Shown piece after piece: positions 17,115 to 30,000 of a DNA stretch of 30,000 bases (the first letter of the stretch is position 1; each line of letters begins with the position of its first letter). This DNA is from Branchiostoma floridae (taxonomy: Eukaryota > Chordata > Leptocardii > Amphioxiformes > Branchiostomatidae). The stretch spans positions 3,505,983 through 3,535,982 of the forward strand of contig NC_049984.1 of assembly GCF_000003815.2 (NCBI RefSeq), written 5' to 3'. The position numbers were made by a program, and so were the translations under genes. Under the pieces are notes generated by a model. It had not been told where the DNA came from. It ran no database searches and saw only the letters and a list, made by a program, of their open reading frames with translations.

Positions 17115-17896
17115 CAGGGCTCGAAATACACTTTTCAGTCAACTTGCACCTGTGCAAGTTAAGCCAAAGGTAACTTGCACCAAAAGAAACTTACTTGCAC
17201 AACCCAAAATAATGAACTGTTAACCCCTTATCTCCTCTCCTGAAAATTTGCAAATGTACGTGAGTAAATGGGGATACATACCGGTAAAGACCACATGTTT
17301 GGATATTTGTTTTTCCGTAGCGTATCTTATTTTTGGTTTGAAATTGTACAAACTGTTTCATAAAAACAGAGAATTTAGCCTCAATTAAAGACAATTCAAT
17401 GTCTACATTTTGTACAACTCAATAAGATCCATAGATTTCTTCTGGACTCTTCGAGTGACATCCATCACAGTAACTATTCTTAAGCATCTCCAGAATGAAG
17501 TGGTAGAACAACTCAATACAATACATATAACTGGAAAAACCAGTTGAACATATTAAAGTCACTAATTAGTATGCAAATGTAACTCATATGCAAATGAAGG
17601 TAAGACAGCACCATAGGAATCATTAGCATTGTAGAGATGGATTTGTTTAAAAAAATAGTTTACCTGGATGTCTAACCAAATTTAGAAATAACAAATTTAG
17701 GCTTTTTTTTATTCAGTGTTATTTTCTTTTACCTTTCAATGACAGACAATATTCTCGGTGTGTGTAAGCTTTTTCTAATGTCAGGTATTAGAGGACAAAA
17801 GTAACTTGCACTGGTGCAAGTTTGGTCTAAACTTACTTGCACCACACCAATTTTACTTGCACAAACTTGCATATGCATGTGGTATTTCGAGCCCTG
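17115..17896. mobile_element. CAGGG-ended DNA transposon, non-autonomous, 5-bp TSD
   Basis: The ends CAGGGCTCGAAATAC and GTATTTCGAGCCCTG are inverted copies. CATGC flanks both sides (17110-17114 and 17897-17901). ACTTGCACC-type strings recur near both ends. There is no transposase frame. CAGGG ends with a 5-bp duplication suggest a hAT-like (hAT5-type) origin, which is inference. It lies in intron 1 of the zinc-finger gene. Confidence 0.75.
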
Positions 17897-17908
17897 CATG
17901 CATACTAG

Positions 17909-17985
17909 TAGTCCAGTGGTCAGCAGCACTGCTTCTGGAACTACTGTAGAAGCCCTGAGTTCATTCTTGGCTGTGTCACTAATCC
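17909..17985 (+). mobile_element. tRNA-derived SINE-like remnant
   Basis: GTCCAGTGGTCAGCAGCACT resembles a tRNA A-box region, and GAGTTCATTCTTGGC about 50 bp on resembles a B box (GGTTCRANNCC). No cloverleaf can be closed, so it is not called a tRNA. Confidence 0.35.
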
Positions 17986-17998
17986 GGCATAGACGCTA

Positions 17999-18333
17999 CA
18001 GGGTTGGACAAGTCCACTAGCTCTATTGTCCCGGGCAAGTGAAAATGCAGATCGGGCCAGTGCATGTCCTACCCCACATCATCATGCCTGATCAGGCAAG
18101 TTAGACTTTTCGACATTGAGTGAGATTTTGATCTACTTGCTACTTTTCACAGTCTTGGCATCAACATTGGTCAACACAAAAAAATAGCATCAGAACCATT
18201 GATGGAAGTGAAAATACATAAAGACATGTCATTTGGATTTTGGGCAAGTGAAAAGTTGGTTTGGGCAAGTACTAAATGTTTTATGTACTTGCCCAATAGG
18301 ACAAGTAAATTTGAGAAAATTTGTCCAACCCTG
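17999..18333. mobile_element. CAGGG-ended MITE with 5-bp TSD
   Basis: The ends CAGGGTTGGACAAGT and AATTTGTCCAACCCTG are inverted. The 5-bp CGCTA flanks both sides (17994-17998 and 18334-18338). The interior repeats GGGCAAGT and ACTTGCCC. It has the same target length and CAGGG terminus as 17115-17896 and is probably mobilised by a related enzyme. Confidence 0.8.
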
Positions 18334-18339
18334 CGCTAC

Positions 18340-19460
18340 CAGAAAGGGTTGAAGCCCTTAGGACGGGATGTTCAGGGGAGGTCTCATTAAATGTTCATTG
18401 CGCTTGAACACTACAGGAAACTAAGCCCTTAGAACATAAAAGTTAAGCCATGGTCCAATGTTCGATTGTTATGTTCAGAGCTAGGGGATTGAACAATGAA
18501 ACTGTAAATACTGTATTATACTTTTTTATAGCATCTTTTTCAATCTCTAAAAGTTTTGTATAAAATACATTTTTTTATAATTTATACATTTGATTTTTAG
18601 CAACCAAGATTATTGCTTGTGCACAAATCTTTATTCAATACTTTACGAAAGACAATGACTATTTGCTATGATTTTGTATTAGAGGGCTCCCTTGGAAATC
18701 AGTTCAAACTAACTGCATAAATAGATACTAGTAAATAAATAAACAAAGCTTGCAAATGGCTAGCTAGACAGACAAAAAAAAAGACTTCAAAAATACTTCC
18801 CTGTCTTCGATCAAAGAATAAGAAAATACTTTTATCCAAACTGCAACTGTAACACAATGTTACATAATTCACTTCAAATAAATTATCAAGAGTAAACAAA
18901 TAAGATAACACATTGAATTCTGCTGGTATTCATACACAAACAAAATCTGATCGACATTTCAGAATCAATTTGATAGGAAGGCACAGTACATTGACGATTG
19001 GGTGTCAACAAATTACCATAATACTAAACCATTAACAATGTAGTCCGTTATGGATTTGTTTGGGAGGCCCGACCCAGTTTGTCCTAAGGTCAAGGAAACT
19101 CTCACAAAAAAGCACCCCCAATAACAGCCCCAAAACAGCCATTTTTTTGCGAGGGAAAATACAGACCGGACCGTTTGGGTTTCAACAAACAAACAACTGG
19201 CCGTTAGCTAGTCGATCCCATCCAGGTAATCAAGCTATCAACCTCTGCCCCAACCGGTGACCTGATTATCTACATAGTGCACAATGGAACCCGAGGAGCT
19301 AAATCGGGATAGCACTTCGACGGACAAAAACACCACAAAATACGCCATAAAAACCCGCTTAATCTCACTTCCAAAAACGTTTATGTGATCTATACGATAC
19401 TATGTTACGTTGGCACGGAGTAGATAATTTATAGTAGCATGCATTTTGGACAGAAAGGGT
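18340..19460. other. Intron 1 of the zinc-finger gene, nothing further recognised
   Basis: AT-rich single-copy-looking DNA lies between the transposon cluster and the first exon. Short open frames here show no domain or splice support. Confidence 0.45.
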
Positions 19461-19468
19461 GAAATTAC

Positions 19469-19530
19469 CTGAGGTGTTTATCGGACGTGCAAAATCTCTT
19501 CGACAAGATGGCGGTCGTCAGAAGAAATTC
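19469..19530 (-). other. Noncoding first exon of the zinc-finger gene (5'UTR)
   Basis: On the minus strand GACCGCCATCTTG leads to the strong donor CACCTCAG|GTAATT at 19469, with no ATG before it. Joined to the acceptor at 17035 it supplies the 5'UTR. The start at 19530 is a guess because the TSS cannot be seen. Confidence 0.5.
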
Positions 19531-19745
19531 ACAAAGAAGGTGAAAGGTTATCGGTACAGGTCAAATTATTTATCATTTCTAATTTTGTAGTATGCAGATC
19601 ATATAGATGGATTTATGATATATAATTTCAAGAACTGATAACCATAGAATAGTTTTGATAAAGTGTATTCTTTTTTGTATAAGCCAAAATCTAGCTGTTT
19701 ATCCGGTCTTGCCTTTACCCACCATGCACCATTAAAGATGGCTGC
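19505..19745. promoter_or_regulatory. Bidirectional promoter with YY1-like motifs
   Basis: AAGATGGCGG (19505-19514) lies inside the first exon of the minus gene. AAGATGGCTGC (19735-19745) lies before the plus gene start in the sense orientation common in 5'UTRs. The two first exons diverge over less than 400 bp. No TATA box is clear. Confidence 0.5.
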
Positions 19746-19755
19746 GCACATGTGA
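19738..19755 (+). other. Five-codon upstream ORF
   Basis: ATG GCT GCG CAC ATG TGA overlaps the YY1-like motif upstream of the methyltransferase starts. It matters only if transcription starts before 19738 and this part is not spliced out; TTTTCTTGCAG ending at 19772 could be an acceptor that removes it. Confidence 0.3.
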
Positions 19756-19787
19756 AATAAATTTTCTTGCAGAAAATCTACGTTTGC

Positions 19788-19868
19788 ATGCGAAATTTTG
19801 CATCTTTGGGGAGACTCCTCTTTCCATTGAGGTCCTTATCAACTAGCCCAGTGAGTGCCAGCATTAAA
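19788..19868 (+). CDS. In-frame N-terminal extension of NSUN2: candidate mitochondrial presequence
   Basis: ATG at 19788 is exactly 27 codons before the main ATG, with no stop between. The extension begins MRNFASLGRLLFPLRS and continues LSTSPVSASIK. It has Arg at 2, 9 and 15, Lys at 27, no Asp or Glu, seven Ser/Thr, and F4, L7, L11, L14 and L17 on one helix face. R15-S-L-S-T-S fits the R-10 rule (R-x-hydrophobic-x-x-S) of MPP plus intermediate-peptidase cleavage. The upstream ATG context is weak (T at -3, C at +4). Use of this start is inferred. Confidence 0.55.
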
Positions 19869-24723
<4,855 letters not shown>

Positions 24724-24972
24724 GTAAGTTTGTTTACTGTTTAATCCTTTGCAGGTCGGCAATTTCATTTCAAAATTCAACATATTTCAGCTTCCTTAAA
24801 AATCCTAAACAGACAATATATTTGGAGAAGAGATTGTTGAGTAATATTACTAACAATATCAGTATTTCAGGACTGCATATTACATGGAAATACATGACAT
24901 TGTGGACCAATATATTGGTTATCAGTGCTATCGGACATGAAAAAGATTTTAAAAATCTCAACTCAAATGGTA

Positions 24973-25460
24973 TAGTAGAAGCCGTTTAATTGCACACCCC
25001 ATTATTCAGCTGGACAGCACTGGTTTGGGATCTTGGGATTCTGTGCATTTATAATACTGGTTTAATAATGGTTTATTTCACAGAAGCATTTCGCAGCCTT
25101 TAGGCTGAATTGCACACTCCTTCACATGAGAGTCAAAAATCGACTGTAGGAAATACAATTGATAATACAGCTGGGTAAAATACTACACATAAAATTTACA
25201 GCCTTAAGATTAAAAGTCTTTCTAAATTCTATTGATATGATTTACAGCAATAGGATAATCTCAGCGTTTGTAATGCTTTCTAATCTTGAACATTTTACAT
25301 TGGTGGTCGATACAATACATGAACATTTAACAATACAATAACAATACAAGAATTGAAATTTGATGGGGTTTTCATTTACATATCAACTTAATGCACCTTG
25401 TCTACATACATTTCACAAAAGTGTGCGGTTATCCATTGTGCAATTAACTGGCTCCTACTG
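24973..25460. mobile_element. pogo/Tigger-like MITE, TA target
   Basis: Its ends TAGTAGAAGCCGTTTAATTG and, inverted, CAGTAGGAGCCAGTTAATTG agree over about 23 bp, including a following CAC, with few mismatches. TA flanks both ends (24971-24972 and 25461-25462). CAGTAG-type termini with a TA duplication are typical of pogo-like elements. It has no transposase. It sits in the NSUN2 intron after exon 9. Confidence 0.75.
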
Positions 25461-25739
25461 TATGTTCTTGAAATCTGAACTCAAATGGTTTATACTTATG
25501 CACTAGTACCAGTAGAACTGACTACAAGAATTATACCTCACTGACTCGTCCTTGTTCAGGGAGAGTACAATATGCAGTATTCCTGGGAATCGCTAGATGG
25601 TGCACAACATACAAAGAAAAGAAAAGCATGATGGGACCTCACGTGATGACGCCCCTTCCCAATCATCATTTCCTTTTGTGCTTCGCGCAAGGTGCACGCA
25701 TCGAGTTTGCTCCGGTACGATCCGGTAGTGACTCAGTTT

Positions 25740-26330
25740 TTCGTTGTTGGAAAATTATCAAGTGGTGGAGCTACGAGAAGAACCACTTTCGGCGCACCAT
25801 GCCGCCGATAGGGTAAGCCCCTATCGGTCGGCTACTATCGTCGCAGCAGGCCGTAAGACCGGGAAGGGTGAAAAGCCCCTATCGGCGGGCTACTATCGGT
25901 ACTGGCGGTCGAGCTTAGCGCTCAAGGCTTGCCAGGCGCTGGGAAGGACCAAAAGGCCCTTTCGGCGCAACATGCACGGGAAGAATTCGGGCCAAGCATG
26001 CCGTAGAACCTGGAGGTTATCGGCGAGGCTACGTATACAGACGGCCGTCATACCTTGTGCCTTACACGGAGCTGGCATTATCGGCGCACCAGGCCGAAAA
26101 ACCTGGAGGATAGCGCAGCCACAGACGGCCGCTATGGCCATGGTGCCCGAGGTTGAGGCACTGGCCCTTTCGGAGAATTGAGGTAATACCCCACGTTCTT
26201 TGCGCCAGGTGACGCTAAAGATTCGAGAACGGTGGAAGACTGTTCTCGTGGCCCCATCCATATTCAGAAGGAGCGGCAGCCGCCGTGCCACGTGGGCCGG
26301 TCGGGGTAATCGACATCTCAATGGAACTGT
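25740..26330. repeat. GC-rich degenerate repeat tract inside the 4.4-kb element
   Basis: Short modules recur: AAGCCCCTATCGG followed by GGCTACTATCG twice, TTATCGGCG twice, CTTTCGGCGC twice, and GCCGTAAGACC, GCCGTAGAACC and GCCGAAAAACC. Open frames on both strands here (plus 25744-26181, minus 25893-26405) follow from the high GC and have no recognised domain. Confidence 0.5.
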
Positions 26331-26609
26331 AAGTAGATTACGGGCTCCGGTCGCTCCGTTATGGTTGCTCGGATAAGCTTCCATGTTGAACACGCTGTTA
26401 GGCATGTTGCCGTTGCATTCTACGCTCGTCTAGGAGGAGCGTCCAGCAGTTTAACCCATAATTTAAAGTCGTTTTATGAGCGGTTGACTTAGGAAAGACG
26501 TCAATCGGCACAGAAAGGGGCCTCCCCTTCTTCTTCTGCTGACTATGATACGTCGCAGTTGTCTGACAAGAGAAGCTCCAGGTGAATAAAATATTGGGAG
26601 CTTATGTTA

Positions 26610-26636
26610 AAGCTTGTCCCTGAGGGAAGCTTTTTT
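26610..26636 (+). other. Stem-loop followed by a T run
   Basis: AAGCTTGTCCCT and AGGGAAGCTT pair into a 10-bp stem with a 2-base bulge and one-base loop. A T6 run overlaps the end of the stem, and CAATAAAG follows at 26640. It may be a transcript 3' end signal of the element. Confidence 0.4.
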
Positions 26637-28211
26637 ATGGCAATAAAGTTATCAATTACTTAGCCATACTAGAAATGTGTGTCCGTAATTAGCATTATCA
26701 TGAAGAATGCTCCACAAAGACAATTGACGAAATTGAATTCGTCTGGGACGTTGTGTGACTGGTCACGCACGTAGTTATTACACATGTATGTTCAACGTCT
26801 GGCTCTTTGTTGTTACTTTAGACAACAAGATTTTACATGTTTCATGTTGACGAGTCTAACATGTTTTTGGTAGTCTTGATAGAATATTGTTCTATACGAG
26901 GAACACGTGTCCTTTCTAATAAACCATTGTTATGCAAACAATGCAAACATTGCGAATGTTGTCGGCAAATGGTCGGCGGTATTCCTCCGAACTCCGCTCA
27001 CTCAGGATTGACCGTCCCGGGCGTGGTTGCGGAGCTTTCTTATGATTCTACTTCTTCCTGGTAAGTATGTTCCAGAAGATGGGAAGAAGGAGCTCTGTGT
27101 GCTTCACGGAACTTCAGGTAACATTGTTGGGTTTACCTACTTACTACGGTTAAAACGATTGTTTACCTTTTTGCTGTTCGGCGCGGCCTTATCACAAGAG
27201 CCGACAATGGAGTTTTGTTGTGTTCATTATAGTGCAAACAGACAATATAGTCTGAACATGGCAGACACTTGTCAGTTATACACTGTTTAGCCTTGCGTCC
27301 ACATCGCTCGGCTTGGAAGTATCCTCATCATTCTTAGCATGTTGGTGTTTGACACCGGAACGTTGTCTTCTTCCTGTTGTTTTAGGATGAAGAAAATATT
27401 AACCACGTTCTTTAACTGGTTGATTAACTATTATATGCCGACCATCTGAGCATTGTATACAGTTGCTCGCCACGTGCTCGTCCTGGACTGGCGGGGATTC
27501 CCAGTCACCAGAGCAGGGGTTATTGAGGTAGCCAATCAGGTAACTTATCCTTGATCCAATCAAGGACACTACCGTTCGAATATTGTAGACGTTCAATACC
27601 TCGTATGCAGGTGTGAAACCTGCTATTCTTGCCAGTAGACTTACCGAATCCACAAGCACTTAGTCGGATGTTTATAAATACCGATGGCTAATGTTGTATC
27701 AGAAGTGCGATTCTTGTTTAAATCGCTAGAGGACCCCATTAAAGGGTCAAAAGGTCATTGGAACGTGCTGGTAACATTTTGGCCGCCATAATTTACGTTC
27801 CAGGCTCAGTTATAGACCTGTTTTTTATACGTTATCGGGAACATCACATTGGTTGAATCCGACTGAAAGTCCACTATCAGCGTAACGTTCAGTGGTGTCA
27901 TGGGTATTAAAAGCAACCCGCTTTTTATCTTGTCGGCATGAACGCCCCCGATGTTCCATTCATAATTTTCGGGAAATCGGTGGCCCTGTTTTTGAGGAGG
28001 GGCCTCGAGCACGCAATTCTGCCGCCCTACTTTAACTTAGCTACCTTTCTGGCTGCTAATTTTACACCAGTAGTTACTTGGTTACGTGTACAGCGGTAAT
28101 CTGAAGTCAAGGGGCAAAACGCCTTGGCTACATGTACCAATATGAACGTGAACTTCAAGTTTCGGAACTCTTGTTCTGAATTGGCGCCGCTGCCCGAGCT
28201 TGATACGTCTC

Positions 28212-28277
28212 CACAACTATCGCTAATATGGTTGAGTTGTGCGCCACAACTATCGCTAATATGGTTGAGTTGTGCGG
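28212..28277. repeat. Two-copy 33-bp direct repeat
   Basis: CACAACTATCGCTAATATGG with TTGAGTTGTGCG is repeated exactly in tandem. Each unit can form a short hairpin (CACAACT with AGTTGTG). Confidence 0.85.
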
Positions 28278-28637
28278 AGAAATTGTGCAGACTATTTTTG
28301 CTTACAATTACATTATGTTTTGTACATGTTTTGTGGCTTATTATTAGCGTTAAGCTACTGCTGGCGCTTCTACGGACGGAAACGTCCGTCGCCCTTCTTC
28401 ACATGGTGTTGAAGTAGCGCAATATGTGTTCCTTTTAAGTTCACCGGTTACTTACAACAGAGTTGTTGAACATGTTACACATTGCCATGATCAAAACTGA
28501 TCATGGCGGACATTGCGGAGAAGATCAATTTAATTATCTTGTGCCGTCTTTGCACACAGACTAACGTTTAATAGACGTTGCTGCATTGTTACCATCTGGG
28601 TTTTTTATCATACTATCCAGCTGGTCAGTATGCTGAA

Positions 28638-28855
28638 ACATATGTGATGTGTTCAATATGATGAGACATGTGATGTGATCAATATGATGAGACATATGAT
28701 GTGATCAATATGATGAGACATGTGATGTGATCAATATGATGAGACGTGATGTGATCAATATGATGAGATATGTGATGTGATCAATATGATGAGATATGTG
28801 ATGTGATCAATATGATGGGACATGTGATGGGATTAATACGATAAAACTTGTGATG
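28638..28855. repeat. 26-bp minisatellite, 8-9 units
   Basis: ACATGTGATGTGATCAATAT followed by GATGAG is repeated with small changes; the last units decay. Each unit contains the palindrome TGATCA. Confidence 0.85.
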
Positions 28856-30000
28856 TTTTTCGTATTATGTCGACCCTTATAGTCTTGCTGGTGTCCGCAA
28901 CATGACGAAGGCCCACAATGTACCTTGTCCTTCAGTGCTACTCTTGATGTCAGTTGATATTGACATATTGCAAGTACTTCTTGCTATTAATGTTTCTTAG
29001 TGAAATATACAAGTTCACACGTTAAGGGTGGAACTGTACTCATGTGTGAGTGTAAAATGTTCACTGTTAAATTAGGTGTTGGGGAACAATGCAAGTTACC
29101 AGACACCTTTCTGAACGTCACTATCCCGAGCTTCCGGTAGGTGATGGGTGACAAGTGAGCCATGCAATTTAGGCTCACAAGGCTGGCTTCTGGCAGCCTG
29201 CAATCCACTTGACTGGAAACATTAAAATGTGATGTTGAGTTACCAAAATTGGTACTCACTTCGGTTGTATTTGTAAAGATTGCTTTTGCCACAGATGAGG
29301 CTTCTACTTGTTACAGGTTCAGTATGTTTGTTACACACGTTATGGGGATTCCGGAGGAATCTAACACAGTTGACTTCATGTTTTGCATGAACCACACCAA
29401 TTCAAATGTATTATTGGTATGTTGGTACTCTTTGGTTTATTTAGAGCCACAGTTAGCTTGAATTTCAGCTATTGTTTCCTGTGGTCGATAGATGGCTTGG
29501 GCGCTCTTATATTAGCCCAGTCGTTCAACACATTCATGCTATACATTGCCTTACCTTACATGTACATTGTACCCGTTACAATTGTTGTGCAATAAACATT
29601 GATTTATTTTATTGTTATAGGCTGTTCTTTCACGAGGATCAGCCACTTCATCTAATGGGTTTCTCCCCTCTATGAAGGGAAACAAGAGGTTTGTGTTTTT
29701 CTCCTCAAAGGTGACTTGAAGATGGCTCCTTCCCCTTGGGAAAGGGGGGGGGGGGCAAGTTGATGGGACTGGACAATGTGTACCAAGTCCTAAGGATTAA
29801 TGCTTTTTCAGTGTTTGTTCATCAGGCACTCAGTGTTATCTAACAGTTATTCTGGTAGGACATTAGGTCACAAGAACTGACCTTCTCAGACTATAACTGA
29901 TACTTCAGTTGATACCTGTGCTGTCCAGATACAGCTTTGGAGTCTGCATATTGTACTCTCCCTGAACAAGGACGAGTCAGTGAGGTATAATTCATATGTT

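Larger units (their letters stand above)
25528..29993. mobile_element. 4.4-kb element with identical 50-bp terminal inverted repeats
   Basis: Positions 25528-25577 and the reverse complement of 29944-29993 are identical over all 50 bases (GAATTATACCTCACTGACTC at the outer end, ACAATATGCAG at the inner end). The outermost bases may be target: TATA at 25532-25535 and 29986-29989 would leave an element starting CCTCACTGAC. No open frame exceeds about 170 codons and none resembles a transposase, integrase or reverse transcriptase. The interior differs from the flanking intron, with a GC-rich 5' part and a 26-bp minisatellite. It is probably a large non-autonomous DNA transposon of unknown superfamily. 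The end is only 7 bp from the window edge. Confidence 0.7.

Noticed and set aside
17909-17985. A tRNA gene
   Set aside because: Box-like strings are present, but acceptor and anticodon stems do not pair.
25893-26405. A 170-codon minus open frame inside the 4.4-kb element
   Set aside because: It lies in a GC-rich repeat tract with open frames on both strands and no recognised motif. A transposon protein cannot be claimed.
25528-29993. A DIRS or retroviral-type element
   Set aside because: Inverted ends might suggest DIRS, but no reverse transcriptase, RNase H or tyrosine recombinase frame is visible.

Overview
The window looks like nuclear DNA of an invertebrate deuterostome, most likely an amphioxus (Branchiostoma). 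This is inferred from short exons with canonical GT-AG introns, dense short inverted-repeat transposons, a truncated LINE, and a conserved animal tRNA methyltransferase. No species marker was available to confirm it.

Three protein-coding genes can be built exon by exon, and every exon junction has matching phase. (1) 355-2373, minus strand: the first two coding exons of a BTB-BACK-Kelch (KLHL-type) gene, which runs off the left edge. (2) About 4000-19530, minus strand: a complete C2H2 zinc-finger gene with one noncoding and eleven coding exons. The coding exons sum to 4233 nt (1410 residues, 20 fingers). (3) From 19869 (or an in-frame ATG at 19788), plus strand: the first nine exons of an NSUN2-type tRNA cytosine-5 methyltransferase. 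It ends in the window after the PC-motif cysteine, and the rest lies beyond the right edge. Genes 2 and 3 are head to head over a shared promoter region of under 400 bp, with YY1-like ATGGC motifs on both sides.

Two observations stand out. First, the open frame upstream of the NSUN2 start encodes 27 residues with all the marks of a mitochondrial presequence, behind a weak-context ATG and ahead of a strong-context ATG. This suggests dual targeting by leaky scanning. Second, the zinc-finger gene is scarred by tandem duplications of exon edges: exons 3, 7, 9, 10, 11 and the stop-codon/3'UTR end of exon 12. The most extreme is exon 9, where eight extra copies of the 3' splice site plus the first part of the exon precede the real exon. 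A truncated LINE sits about 7 bp beyond the real acceptor AG and replaces its usual upstream sequence.

The remaining DNA holds two TA-flanked inverted-repeat MITEs (122-322, 651-938), a pogo/Tigger-like MITE (24973-25460), two CAGGG-ended elements with perfect 5-bp target duplications (17115-17896, 17999-18333), fragments of the same kinds, minisatellites, and a 4.4-kb element (25528-29993) with identical 50-bp terminal inverted repeats in the NSUN2 intron. That element has no recognisable transposase. No tRNA, rRNA or CRISPR feature was found.
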